Assembly: GCA_014529385.2 (NCBI GenBank) | Contig: CM043950.1 | Span: 82,968,843 to 83,032,842 of the forward strand | Length of the DNA: 64,000 nucleotides | From: Adiantum capillus-veneris | Lineage: Eukaryota > Streptophyta > Polypodiopsida > Polypodiales > Pteridaceae | Direction of reading: 5' to 3' | Shown: positions 36,344 through 48,274 of the stretch, one piece after another | How the letters are laid out: every line of letters starts with the position of its first letter | Position numbering within the stretch: position 1 is the first letter of the stretch | Notes under the pieces: generated by a model | Databases searched by the model: none | Told to the model about the DNA's origin: nothing | The model's input: the letters and a program-made list of their open reading frames with translations, nothing else | Position numbers and translations under genes: made by a program

Positions 36344-37453
36344 ATGCCTTATGATTGGAGTACTAATTGGGTTAAGCCTTTGCATAAAGGAGGGGATGTA
36401 AAGAATGTAAACAACTATCGGACTATAATGATTGGGCCTCTTATGGAAAAGTTGTTTGGGTGCATAATGGAGATGAAATTAAGTGATTGGGCTAAAGAGA
36501 ATGACAAGCATGCAAAAGGACAAGCGGGTTTTTGTCGATGCCATAGCACCATTGATCATCTTGTCACTCTTCATGTTCTCATGGAGGAAAGTTGGTTGAA
36601 AGGAAAGAGATTGTATTGTTGTTTTGTGGACTTTAAGAAAGCCTTTTATCTGATTCCACCACGTAACAATTTGTGGAGAAGGATGGAAGAACTCCAAGTG
36701 CCAAGTGAGTTTATGCTTGCGGTTTCTTGAATCTATAAGAAGGTGATTTGTCAATTGTGCATCAGAAGAGAATTTTCAAAAAAAATTATAAGCACTATTG
36801 GGGTTAAACAAGGATGTCCGTTGTCACCACATCTCTTTGGTCTATGCATTGATCAATTGGAACAAATGGTACTTGACTTTATGCAAGAAGAAGTCATTGA
36901 AGAGGTCACTATTTGCAATGCGATAATCATGCATTTGTTGTATGCGAATGATGTAGTGCTTCTAGCACACACTTTAGAAGATGCACAAAAGCTTATGGTT
37001 GTCCTTGAGAAATTTTTCTTGCATAGTGGGTTCCTTGTGGATGAATCCAAAAAAAAGGTTATGCTTGTGAAAACCAACCATAAGGAGAATCCATGCATTG
37101 TGTACAACAATGAGACACTTGAAGTTGTTGAGAGCTTTAAGTACCTTGGCCTTGAGGTTCCATCCAGTCACAAGTGGCATGAATGTGCTATGCATCGTAT
37201 GGAAGCGGGAAAGAGATCATATTATGAATTTGAGAACATGTGTAACGCGAGAAACATCAAGTGTTTGGTTCTCAAGGAGTATCTTTTTGATGCATTGGTG
37301 ACACCGGTTCTTCTTTATGGAGTTGAAGTGTGGGGCGGGAGCATCTCAAAGTCTACTAGGAAAGAGTTTGAGAATGTCCAAAAGCGTTCTCTTAAAAACT
37401 TTCTCCAAGTTAAGACACAAACACCATATATGCTCCTACTTCTTGAGTCGTGA
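36344..37453 (+). pseudogene. LINE reverse transcriptase
   Basis: Motifs in order: VKPLHKGGDVKNVNNYRTI, GQAGFCRCHSTIDHLVTL, LYCCFVDFKKAFYLIPP, then after a TGA near 36728 and a frame change GVKQGCPLSPHLFGLCIDQL, the catalytic-site region LLYANDVVLLAHT, and SFKYLGLEVPSS. The usual catalytic box is F/Y-A-D-D; here the second position set reads YAND, so the first catalytic Asp is replaced by Asn. A C-terminal region after 37450 is decayed. Confidence 0.85.
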
Positions 37454-38219
37454 TCTCTTCCAATTGAGGTTATGGGCATGGAAAGGGTTGTGGAGTGCAT
37501 GATAAAGATGCGTCAAAACCCCTCACATTGACTTCTTACAATTGCATGGGAAGCAAGGAAAAAAGTTCAAAAGACGCATAAAAGCAAGATCTTGAGCACG
37601 AGATGGATGCAAGACATAAAGAAGTGGTTTGGGAGATGGATGCATTACACTTGCTACATGATGCTTCAATTGACTCCCAAGTGAATGAAGCTTTTCTACA
37701 ATACCAATGTATAATGGCTTGGGAGAAATCCAGTGGGTGACGCTTCATACATTACACCACCCATATTGTCCCTAACTACCAAACCATGTTCTTCACTAAA
37801 AGAGGAAACCGTACTCACACTTACATGCTTGAGCCTATCCCCTTGTCGGCGATACGCACTATCGCAGTCATTTGGCTTAGCTCCCATTTCCTTTGATGCA
37901 AGATGACAGGGCGTTTGGGCAATGGAGAAGAGTCAAATTGATTGTGCACATTATGCTCACTGTAAGTTTGAGAGTCTAAGTACCAAACACTACTAGAATG
38001 CTCAGCTTTTGGTTACATCCAAACTTGCTTCTCTCACATTTTCAGCCATGACTTAGACCTACACACTTTCCTCTCCTAGCCACAATGTGGGCTCTCCATT
38101 GCGACTCTCATCACCACAATTTGGAGCATCAAGAGACACTCATCATCCATACACATACTACATCACATGTAACTTTGGTTCCATAGGTCATATTTGACCT
38201 TCATTGACGAACAGAGCAT

Positions 38220-38450
38220 AGAACATCCGCATTTTGTCCAATCCAATAGAAATTTTTTCGTACGGCATAGAGAGTTTTCGCATATCTTGGGTGTCCTGAT
38301 GTAGGGCTATCATGGGCCTCAAATAAAATAGCCTTCTTTAAGTTAGGGTCCTTTGGTACACATAACCTATCTCTATAATAGAGACAAGGTCCGTCATGTG
38401 AGAAGTATAACATTGAAGGTATATTCTTTGAATCCCCAAATCCAGCAAGG
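38220..38450 (-). pseudogene. G2 integrase N-terminal (H2C2) fragment
   Basis: Reads LYYRDRLCVPKDPNLKKAIL, then HDSPTSGHPRYAKTLYAVRK and NFYWIG. This is the H2C2 zinc-finger part of gypsy integrase; homology stops at the LINE junction before the CxxC pair. The core domain is missing from this element. Confidence 0.85.
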
Positions 38451-38454
38451 TTAA

Positions 38455-39773
38455 CACTAGAATGGTAACCTAACAGGACATAAAAGTGTCCTTTCAGGGT
38501 TTTGGGAAAATTTTCCAAAACCATAGTAGATCCACTCATTTTGAAAAATCCTTTCATGAGCTTTTAGTTCAATAACTACTACATATGGAAGAAATGAGAA
38601 ACTTGTAATTATTCTCATCCCTTGGTCACTACAAGCCTCCAAAGTTGATGGACCAGTGCATTTTGCCCAAAACAACAATCTCTTACAGTTGATTGCATAT
38701 AAATAAGAGTGAGGATTTTTGTAGGACATGAGATAAAATGCCCCGTTAACCTCAATGGGTTGGTGACCAAAACATATGGTTGCTTTTACCTCACTAATGT
38801 TTTTTTGGGCAAAAAAATAGGTACAAAAAATTTGCAATTTTGCCATTCTGCGGACCTATCATCAAAGTTTCTATAGTCACGCTCAATACAGATACTATAT
38901 ACATGCTTTCTTAGTTCCCTTTGGGCCTTTGGATTCAAAAGGAGCCATGGAGCATGTCAAAAGGATAATGGATCTCTTACAATTGGAACCTTGGGGGCAA
39001 TGATAAAGTGCTAAATATAGAAAACATGAAAAAATTGGGTTTAGCATTATGACCTCTAGAAACCCATAGAAACTACTCAATATCTAGCCAAGTTTGTAGT
39101 CTATGATTAGATATGGTTACTACCTACAAAATACACACAATTGGCCTAAGAAACTAGCAATATTGAGAAAGTTATACTTGCTACTCTAAAATGTATCGTA
39201 TTCTTCAGCAATCAAAAAACTCAACCATCATCATATACTATGCTATATAGCATATTAGGTCCCCCAAAACTCAACGAAGATTAGCTTTATGTTATACATT
39301 ACACTTACAAAATCAAAATTGAATTTGGATATCAAGAAAGCCACCAAAAAAATCATAAAAGTGCTAATTTTGGCCAAAAAACGGGATTATGCAATTCTTG
39401 TAAATTGGTCATAACTTTCAATTTTAACACTTAGCTCTCCCTACAAGCATAAAAACATGTTGAGAACTATGAAGGCCTAACCTCTAGCCATCTAAACGTC
39501 ACAAACATGAATTTTAGAGTGGTATAGCTGCCAAAAATTGAAAAAAACCAAAAAGAGGACCTGTTTTTTCACACAGTTTAGATTCAAAAATGTTGTGCAA
39601 GAGTAAGGTTAATGGTGAGATCGATACTCCAAAAAAAATGCTAAGTTTTTTTCAGCTTATAAGGCAAATTTGTGTATATATAGCACCTAGAAAATCATTT
39701 TCATACTCTTCAAATAATTCAAGCAAAATGGTCACTTAACAGGACATAAAAGTGTCCTGTTACCATTCTAGTG
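38455..39773 (+). mobile_element. Non-autonomous piggyBac-type element, copy A (1319 bp)
   Basis: Flanked by TTAA on both sides (38451-38454 and 39774-39777). Ends are CACTAGAATGGTAAC and its inverse GTTACCATTCTAGTG. Just inside each end is the block AGGACATAAAAGTGTCCT. It sits in the G2 pol frame, and removing the element with one TTAA restores continuous reading of RNase H into integrase on the minus strand. It codes for no transposase. A minus-strand frame of 129 codons (38846-38457) has no recognised domain. Homologous end to end with copy B in inverted orientation. Confidence 0.88.
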
Positions 39774-39778
39774 TTAAG

Positions 39779-40549
39779 CTACCTTTGATACTCTGGATCA
39801 GATGATGCAACTTCCTTAATCTTTTCAATGATTGGGTTGTTGGATATAGATATGAGGCTCAAAAAGGGTTTTTGACTGAGTGAATCTACAACCATGTTTT
39901 CTTTTTCGGGACGATAGATAATGTCAAAGTCAAACTCTTGCAAAAGTTCTACCCATCGCCTTTGTCGCATATTCAAGGTTGCTTGGGTGAAAATCCACTT
40001 TAAGCTCTTATGGTTGGTTATGAGTCGAAACTTCCTTCCCAATAAGTAGTGTCTCCATAGCTTCAAAGCATGAATGACTACCAATAGTTCAAGGTCATGG
40101 GTGGGATAGTTCTTTTCATGAATCTTAAGCTTACTTGAGGTGAAAGCTATTGGTTTGCCTTCTTGAACTAATACTCCTCCAACTGCAATTCCACCAGCAT
40201 CAATGACAACTTCAAAGACCTGATTGAAATCTGGTAGCTTTAAGCACGGTGCTATAGTCGCATACTGCTTAAGTTGGTCAAACCTTTTTTGGTGTAGTCG
40301 TTCCCAGCTTATCTTCACTCCTTTTCTGAGAAGGTTGGTCAAGGGTGAAGAAATCACTGCATAATCCTTTATAAAGATTCTATACCATCCTGTGATTCCC
40401 AAGAATCCTCTAAGATCACTTGCATTTGATGGTGGCTGAGGCCATTCAACAATGTCTTGAAATTTAGCAGAGTCCACTGAGATTCCTTTGTGCAAAAAAA
40501 TAAATCCCAAATACTCAATCCTTGGAGTGAAAAATGAACACTTGCTCAT
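39779..40549 (-). pseudogene. G2 reverse transcriptase C-terminus and RNase H
   Basis: Opens in the connection region (KCSFFTPRIEYLGFIF, then WPQPPSNASDLRGFLGITGW) and continues into an RNase H-like domain: VFEVVIDAGGIAVGGVLVQ, KIHEKNYPTHDLELLVVI and ITNHKSLKWIF. It would degrade RNA in the RNA-DNA hybrid. The frame is open for 256 codons and is separated from the catalytic RT half by a stop/shift near 40560-40610. Confidence 0.88.
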
Positions 40550-40569
40550 CTTTGCATATAGCTTGTGTT

Positions 40570-40990
40570 CTCAAAGAATATCAAACACCTTTCTCAGGTG
40601 GTCTTCATGTTATTCTTCATCCTTTGAGTAGATTAGAATATCATCAAAGAAGACAAGAACAAAGTCATCTAGGTACGACCTGAAAATCTCCCGCATCAAT
40701 CTATTGAATATAGCTGGAGCATTAGTTAGACCAAATGACATTACTATAAAATCAAAATGTCCATATCGTGTGTTGAAAGCTGACTTTGGAATATCTGATT
40801 CCTTTGTTTTGCTTTGATAATAACCAAATCTTAGATCTATCTTTGAGAAGACCTTGGAACCATGTAGCCTGTCCACCAATTCATCAATTCGTGGTATAGG
40901 ATAGTTGTTCTTAACTGTTACCTTGTTTAGTCCTCTGTCATCAATGCAGAGTCGTAAAGTCCCATCTTTCATCTTTTGAAAAAGTATCGA
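40570..40990 (-). pseudogene. G2 reverse transcriptase catalytic half
   Basis: Reads [39 protein letters not shown], then [16 protein letters not shown] and the catalytic [10 protein letters not shown] (about 40635). The Asp pair is intact. Upstream VPKK-type sequence is shifted out of frame. Confidence 0.88.
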
Positions 40991-41047
40991 TGCTCCCCAA
41001 CTTGATTTACTTGGTCTAATAAATCCTTGTTCTATAAGCTAAAGAAG

Positions 41048-41690
41048 CTATTCTTTCAATTCAATGGCTTCTGGTAGCGCCATTTTATAAGGTATTTTTG
41101 GCACTGCCTCACTTCCTGGGAGAATCTCTATATCATGATCAATCTCTCGATTAGGAGGAAGAGAGGTGAGATCTTCAAGAAAGACATCTAAATATTGATG
41201 AAGCCAAGAGGGTTTTGTAAGAGTTGATTTTGGATCCATCTTGTTCAGATTGACCACAAGTATTTGTTGTCCGGCCCTCATACCTTTGAGTAGACGGTTG
41301 GCTTTAACTAATTGAATCTTTGGAATCCCATTCTTTCCCTGTACTTTGACTTGCTTTGCTTGACTATCTCTAAAGCTCATACTACCTAGGCCATAGTGGA
41401 TGCTAGTGTGATTTCTAGGTAACCAATCCATTCCAAGAATTCCATCATACATCCCAACTAGTAGGGTTCTAAAGAAAGTTGAAGTAGCATGTTCTCCTAG
41501 TTCAAAATCAAGGGTTCCCACAGAATATCGTGATACCACGGTTTTTCCATTAGCCAATTCTACTGTCATGGGTTTAGATTGTTTTTATTCAGGTTCAACT
41601 TTCGCAAGCATTTCGAGGATAGAAAAGAATGAGTACTGCCACAATTGATGAGTAGATTACAAGGTTTACCTTGATGGGTTGCTAGTGTTT
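41048..41690 (-). pseudogene. G2 protease region
   Basis: The catalytic motif at about 41665-41630 reads LINCGSTHSF; the family has Asp where this copy has Asn, so the active site is lost. A stop/shift near 41580 precedes the frame MTVELANGKTVVSRYSVGTL, ending with GILGMDWLPRNH, the usual C-terminal block of gypsy protease. The spacer then runs toward reverse transcriptase (VFLEDLTSLPPNREIDHDIE). Confidence 0.8.
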
Positions 41691-41699
41691 GAATAATAG

Positions 41700-42640
41700 T
41701 GAATTGTCTTTAAGCTCCAGGGTTGTCAATAGCTGCATAAATTCTTGCTCTCTCTTCATCTTTACCAAGGGTAGGCTCTCCTATGACTGCATGTGCATGG
41801 GCATTCCTACCTTGTCCTCTTCCAAAGGCTCTGTCTGCTCTTCCTCGCCCTCTACCTCATCCATTGTTATGTCCAAAAGGACGGTGTCTTTGATCTACTT
41901 CAGTTGTTGTTACTGCTCTATTATTCAAATGTGAACATCTTTTTTGATAATGTCCCAACTCTCCACATTCAAAGCATCAAACATCCAAGAGTGAAGGATT
42001 TTGAGCATTAGCAGCATAAGCTCTTTGTGGTTGTCCATTATTATTGGGAAGCCTTATTGATCGTCTGGCATCGTTAAAACTTTGATTTTGTTCAACTCTC
42101 CTTATAATCCCTTGCTCCTTCATTAAGGGCTTAGATCGTAGTAAATCATCTTGCACAGTAGTAGGTTTCATGGCTTCTAATCATCCGAGCTGATTGGTTC
42201 TCTTAAACCTTGACAAAAATGGGCTACCTACTGCTCTATGGTCATTGGTGGAGCATAACACCTAAGCCTTAAAAATTTGAGTAGTACTCTTCCAAGGATA
42301 ATTTGTATCATTTCAAGCTGAAGAACACATTCATCTTCAAAGCTTCGTGGGCAGAAGGTAAGTATCTTTCCTTCATTGCCTATTTAATTTCCCTCCAACT
42401 CTGGGAGTTCTCCAATACTCCCATGTCATGACAATATTTTTTCCACCATAAGTTTGCTTCACCGAAGAGACGAAACATCCGTAGCATCACTTGGTTTTCA
42501 AGTGTGGTCTTTGCAGCCAAGAAGTAATCATCCATAGCTTAATATCAGCACCCTCTCCTTTAAAAGAAGGTGGTTGCATTTGCTTCAGCAATAACTTCTT
42601 CTCCTGAATCTCCGAGTAGATAGCATCCTTCTGAGAGTTT
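41700..42640 (-). pseudogene. G2 gag
   Basis: Pieces on the minus strand give MQPPSFKGEGADIKLWM, then ENQVMLRMFRLFGEANLWWKKY, a retrotransposon gag core. A zinc knuckle CFECGELGHYQKRC lies at about 41980-41935, followed by an Arg/Gly-rich tail. Stops interrupt it at several places (e.g. near 42385 and 41985). Confidence 0.75.
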
Positions 42641-42719
42641 TCCATTATAGGAGTGATTTGAGGGTTCTCCTGAGTAGATGCATATATTAATGTTAATATT
42701 CATATAACCCAAAACACTA

Positions 42720-42965
42720 AGGTGTTTTCTAGACTTAGACTTATCTAGTCCACTAAAGGTTCAACCACATGACTTTACCAATCGTGACTTATCCAGTGTC
42801 TATTAAAACTTAACCATATGAATTAATCAATTTTGACTTATTCAGTCCATCAAAACTCAGTCACATGACTTAACCAGTCATGACTTTTGTCAGTCACACG
42901 ACTTAACTAGTCATACAATTTTTTTGAATAAAAAGTACTCAATCAAATGACTTAAGCAATCAACA
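42720..42965. repeat. Degenerate tandem repeat rich in TGACTTA/CAGTCA motifs
   Basis: A motif of about 25 bp recurs with variation (CACATGACTTAACCAGTCATGACTT and relatives). Several units contain the inverted pair ATGACT..AGTCAT. It lies in the G2 leader region upstream of gag. Confidence 0.55.
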
Positions 42966-43257
42966 ATCTTTTGAAGCAAAACATTACTATTCATAAACTT
43001 ATCAAAAATCCATATCGGGGTCTACAAAAGATATCTCCATGAGAATATATATATTACAGGTTTCAACCATAGCTATAATTCACATCAACTGACATGTCAT
43101 AAAAGATTCATGGTTGATGACGTGAGTGTAAGAAGCCAAACACAAGAGGAATCTCGGGGTAGCCAATAAAAACCTTTTCCTTGAAGGTCGGTCGAGTGTG
43201 GTTGTCGATAACAACTTGATTGACAGGGATAACTGATGTCACTTTGTCATAGACCCA

Positions 43258-43584
43258 TCAATTACAAATTGTGACTCCATCCGGGGCCATGACAGTCAGT
43301 GGTGCTTCGTAAAATTGAAAGTATGAAACTAACTTCAATTCTTCAGCCCACTTGATTCGATGTAGGTCAACCTCCAAGTATTCAATGTAACATGCTTGGA
43401 TAGCGAAGGTTGTTCCACCAACCCAACGACTTGTATATAACCATGTACTTGGTGGGTCAAAATTGATGTGAGGTGCAAAAATCTTGTCAAGAATGCCGAA
43501 CACATTCTCACAAAATTCAAATATTGGTGATTGACAAGCAGTGTGATATATTGCCTTAAAGATAGTTAAACAGTCGGTGTCCAT
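43258..43584 (-). CDS. Hypothetical ORF in the G2 leader, 108 codons
   Basis: ATG at 43584, about 100 bp inside the G2 PBS. Starts MDTDCLTIFKAIYHTACQSP; no recognised family. It may be an N-terminal gag extension of this element family or a captured fragment. No zinc or catalytic motif is visible. Confidence 0.35.
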   Translation of the reverse strand: MDTDCLTIFKAIYHTACQSPIFEFCENVFGILDKIFAPHINFDPPSTWLYTSRWVGGTTFAIQACYIEYLEVDLHRIKWAEELKLVSYFQFYEAPLTVMAPDGVTICN

Positions 43585-43688
43585 AAACTTGTGCTACAAA
43601 ACAGATAGGGTAAATTTGTCAAGCAAGTATTCATGCAATCAAGCCCAAGAATAGTACAGAAGGTTAAGAAACCAAACTTTAAACCTAA

Positions 43689-43702
43689 GGCTCTGATACC
43701 AA
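43689..43702 (-). promoter_or_regulatory. Primer-binding site of G2, initiator-Met type
   Basis: On the minus strand TTGGTATCAGAGCC, a few bases after the LTR end. Confidence 0.85.
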
Positions 43703-43704
43703 TG

Positions 43705-43988
43705 GTGAGGTCCCCAACCTCAAGAAGATTGGGGCGACTCAATAGATTGCCTTCCTTTATTTTGTTTTTCCTAAAGGGTCAACTCTTATCTTTAGATATA
43801 GTCTTGAGACCTAAGTTTCCCATCAACCTATTGATTTCAAGTGAATGAGGGTCATGATTAATAGTTCTAGAGTCTGATTTTTGATTTGATCATTCCATTA
43901 GAATGCTCTTTGACTTAATAAAATTCAAACTGTGAATATTTGTAAAGTAAATGAAATACTTTTATTGAAAAATTTTGGGTACATTACA
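43705..43988 (-). repeat. 5' LTR of G2, 284 bp
   Basis: On the minus strand starts TGTAATGTACCC and ends GGGGACCTCA. Homologous to the two ends of the much longer LTR at 48275-50427, sharing TTTTTCAATAAAAGTATTTC and CCCCAATCTTCT. No TATA box is visible here. Confidence 0.75.
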
Positions 43989-44213
43989 CTCAATAATGGC
44001 CAAGCCGTAGGCAAGTCTAAAAAGACTCCACTATTAGGACCAAACTTCCCGAGGTGTGCACCATATCCCACATAGTGGGCTCAAAAAAACCAACAATCCC
44101 ACTTACCCTAATATAATTAACAAAATCAACCATAATCATAATAGTCTACTTAAGGACCTCTCTTCTTAAGCAAGAAAAGAGAAACCAAATGCTCTGATAC
44201 CAATGTAATGGAA
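43989..44213 (-). repeat. R-family retroelement PBS and leader fragment
   Basis: On the minus strand it starts with TTGGTATCAGAGC (44213-44201) and is homologous to 61298-61520, sharing GGTTTCTCTTTTCTTGCT, TAATAGTGGAGTC and CTATTGAG-like segments. G2 is inserted at its downstream edge. Confidence 0.7.
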
Positions 44214-44282
44214 ATTGCCTATGAGTAGAGGATTGGAGAGAGCTTTTTGAGGGCGCTTTTTAAGGATATTTTTTCCTAATTT

Positions 44283-44930
<648 letters not shown>

Positions 44931-45450
44931 ATAAGCAAGAGCTCCATCTCTTTCTCCAAGCTAGTAGAGAAGTTGAGAGCCTACACCAACACTCTTGGCT
45001 ATGGAATGGAAATCCAACCGAGTGCCATGCTTCAATGCTTAAGCCTGCCATCTTCTCCATCTTCATTACTATGCTATTATGTATGCTAGCAAGAAGAGCG
45101 ATGATAAGTGAGTAACTACTGCTTTCTCCTATGGAATGTTTCTTGCTCCTCTTCCATACCCTCATTCCCTGCTAGCTCTCTCCACCTTCGAAGGTGTTTG
45201 AGTCCTAGGGGCTGAGGTTTGGGATAGTCAATTCTTTTTGCAAATTTCATGCTATGCTCCTAATGCATGAAGCTTTCCATCTTCATTGCATCACCTAGGT
45301 CACAAGGAACACAAAGATTGTGTTGTACCAAGTCTCTCTTGATGTGGGGGAATCTACAATACAAATGCCTTTTAGAGGGGGGACCGGCTCCACATAAATC
45401 CGGTCCTCAACTGTTGTCATGTTCTCTAAACTCTCTGTCTTAGTACCATT
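44931..45450 (+). repeat. R-family LTR segment
   Basis: Homologous to 60420-61120, sharing GCCTACACCAAC.CTC, CAAATCCAACC-AG, the GGAGGGGGGACCGGCTCCA block and CAACTGTTGTC. Orientation is opposite to the adjacent leader fragment at 43989-44213, in keeping with the inverted repeat between them. Confidence 0.65.
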
Positions 45451-47035
45451 TATGCCAAGTTAATTAAGTACTATGTTCATGTTGCTATCATCAAGTAAGC
45501 TCACCCTCTATGCTCTCAAAGTAGTCTCACAAAAGTATTCTCTCTAATTCTCTTAATTCCACTATTCTCAAAGGTCACAGTCCATTTCCATTACATACAA
45601 CAACAAAACTCCTCTATTATCGGCCATTGCATGTGAAAGACAAGCTAGACAACCAAATTGGTTCCACTGCAGAATCATTATATCTTATAGTCCATTATTA
45701 GGACTATTGGTGGAAAGGAACAGAATCGAACCATTAATCGTAGAATCCCCAGACGTCTCCTCACAAATTGCATTGAGGCCATTCTTGACTACATGTGGTT
45801 TGATGAGGCTTGCTTAATAGAGTGTTCATCATCTCTTCCTCTATTTTGTCTAGACTATAATGTGCAATTTGAATATGTCCCCCATTAGTAACTAAAAACA
45901 TTACAAAGATTGTATGTACCAAGTCCAATCTCCACTCAAAAAACACATAGCTTTCAATTATAGCAGATATCTCATGAATATACCAACACTGGCATTGGGA
46001 GACCTACCAGATGATTATATCACTATTGCCAAATCTAATACATCCAGTATCTTTGTTTCTAGACTTCTCAAGAAATCAATGATGTCTTTGGACGTCATGC
46101 AGATCACCTTTTTCCCTAACACCAAAGAAAGACCACAAATCAATTTCTCATCGCAAGCTTTGGTTTCGCTACAACAATTTTTATGCAAGGGAAAAAATGC
46201 ATGAAACCTATTCTTTGCTTTGTGAAGGCTTGCTATATATTGGGAGCCTCCAAACTCTTTGGGTGACTCAAGCTGCACAATATCATATTGTTGGTGAGTC
46301 ACATAACATCAAACTAGCTCTTGTGAAGCAATCAATCATTATTTTGATACAAAAGTATTCAACTTCACATCTAAGATGCCGTTGCTGAATCATCTCTTTG
46401 TGAGACCTGCAAACTAGACTTGGTAGTTGTAGGCTTCACAAGAACTTCCTGATCAGCGGTAAATTTGGAGGTGGTAGAGTGAGGAGCATGTTCGTGAGTA
46501 CGTTCTTGTTTGTCCTTAACAACATCATTGTGCATTTTCTCCTCATTTGGAAGATGCAAGAAAGTTGCATTGGGATGAAAATGTTGTTTGGGCTATTCTT
46601 ATCTAGTAAATAATACAAATTTTTGGCGCTTTTTATGTTTAAAAAAATTTATTCAAGCAATTTTAGAAAACTGAGTTCTCAAGTTGAACGTGATAGTAAT
46701 GAACCTTAACATTACAAGATGCTTAACTGCATAGACATCATTTTTCTACATTCATCACTGCCTTATTCACCTTGACTAATGCTCCTTTCTTCATAAGACC
46801 AAGATCATAAGAAAATGATTTACTCATGTGTTGTTTCATGGCATCTTTCAGGTATGAGTTCAAATGATACCTTGCACTATGTTTTTCCTTCTCATAGACC
46901 CTCATATCCTCTCTCTCTCTTGACCTAATCTCCCACTCTGTCTATCTTTCACCGTCTCCTACTTAAGCCAAAGGACTCCATGTAAGTTCTTCCCCGAGTG
47001 CCCACTTATTGACTGCAAGGAAAGCGGGGCGGGGG
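45451..47035. other. Unidentified stretch with short open frames
   Basis: Minus-strand frames at 46302-46015 and 46559-46371 have protein-like composition but no family I recognise. They could be exons of a decayed gene or an old element. No promoter or splice pair convincingly links them. Confidence 0.3.
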
Positions 47036-47039
47036 GGGG

Positions 47040-47040
<1 letters not shown>

Positions 47041-47127
<87 letters not shown>
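47041..47127. repeat. (GA)n microsatellite
   Basis: Poly-G run followed by a GA run of about 87 bp. It lies where the upstream part of the G3 element is lost. Confidence 0.95.
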
Positions 47128-47130
<3 letters not shown>

Positions 47131-47149
47131 GCCAAAGGATTAAAGCTAA

Positions 47150-48240
47150 GAGAGTTAAACTTCCTGATAAACTTCAACCACTAGACATTCCCCAAATAAA
47201 GTGGAAGTGTATAAGTATGGACTTCTTCATTGGATTACCTACGGTACAAGGAGGTTATAATTCACTTATGGTAGTTGTTGACCTACTCATGAAGGTTGCG
47301 CATCTCATACCGATGAAGACAACCTTTACCGCCTCTGATATTGCACGACTATTTGTTAAAGAGATTTTCAGATTGCATGGACTGCCCAAACGGATTGTAA
47401 GCGATCGAGATGTGAAGTTCACTTCAAACTTTTGGACCTCACTCTTCAAGGCAATTGGAACAAGTTAAACTTTAGTACCGCATACCATCCTCAATCAGAT
47501 GGTCAAACAAAACTAGTCAACCAAGTCATCGAAGACATTCTTAGAGCTTATTGAAGTAGAGAACCTAAGCAATGGATTCAATTTCTACCTCTTGTGGAGT
47601 ATGCTTCTCATCATCAAAGCATTGGTATGACCCCATTTTGTGCCTTGTATGGTCAAGAATGTGTCTCTCCACTCAACTTTTTTGACCCTACCATCAGAGT
47701 TGAAGCTTCCAAGAAGATGCTGGAAGAAATGAAAAATCAAACTGCCATTCGAAAGGATATTCAAGCACTTCAGGATGGTCAAAAGCAGTATGCGGATAGT
47801 AAGAGATCCGAAAGAAGATTCAAAAAAGGTGACAAGATTTTTCTTCGGATTTATCCAAAGAGAAGTACCTTATCACTTGGAAAGTATAAGAAGCTTAGCC
47901 CACGTTATTGTGGCCCTTACAAAGTGATCAAGTATATAGGAACCCAAGATTACAAGTTAAAGTTTCTAGCTCACATCAAAGTCCACGATGTATTTCATGT
48001 AAGTTTATTAAAACCCTATATTCCTAGTGATTATCAACTCCTCAATGATGAACAAATTATCATGCCTACTCAAAACATCCTGGAACTCCAACCTTCTAGA
48101 ATTTTGGAGACTTGAGAGAAGATTCTTTGAAATAGAGCTCTCAGAGAACACCTTGTTCAATGGTAGGACTATCCTGAAGAAGATGCAACATGGGAAGATG
48201 AAGCCACCCTAAAGAAGGACTATTCTCACTTTTTCTCGAG
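47150..48240 (+). pseudogene. G3 integrase core and chromodomain-like tail
   Basis: Reads MDFFIGLPTVQGGYNSLMVV (first Asp), [19 protein letters not shown] (second Asp), then after frame changes near 47465 the SDGQTKLVN block, where Lys stands at the catalytic Glu position. The C-terminal domain (SPRYCGPYKVIKYIGTQDYK) and FHVSLLKPYIP follow. A degraded chromodomain lies at about 48095-48235 (EDATWEDEATLKKDYSHF), which in related elements reads histone marks and steers integration. Stops at 48114, 48130 and 48165 kill it. Confidence 0.85.
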
Positions 48241-48274
48241 ATGAGGACGTCTCGAATCCCTGAGTTGGGGAGAC

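Larger units (their letters stand above)
32990..38200 (+). mobile_element. LINE copy 2, near full length, split by a solo LTR
   Basis: Contains an ORF1-like part (33014-33780), an endonuclease (33890-34400), a reverse transcriptase (36344-37453) and a 3' region homologous to LINE copy 1 up to CATATTTGACC. The 3' end has no poly(A). It is inserted into the integrase gene of the antisense G2 element at about 38200. The 5' end is uncertain; I place it where ORF1-like coding begins. A 912-bp LTR sits at 35431-36342. Confidence 0.8.
38201..43988 (-). mobile_element. Ty3/gypsy element G2, antisense, 3' end lost
   Basis: On the minus strand: 5' LTR (43988-43705), initiator-Met PBS (about 43702-43689), leader, gag (42640-41700), protease (about 41690-41400), reverse transcriptase (40990-40570), RNase H (40549-39779), a piggyBac-type insertion, then the integrase zinc-finger region (38450-38220), where LINE copy 2 cuts it off. 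It belongs to the same LTR family as G3 (48275-50427). Decayed. Confidence 0.85.

Noticed and set aside
38457-38846. Passenger gene in piggyBac copy A (129-codon frame)
   Set aside because: Copy B is homologous at DNA level but does not keep an equivalent open frame, so coding is unlikely.
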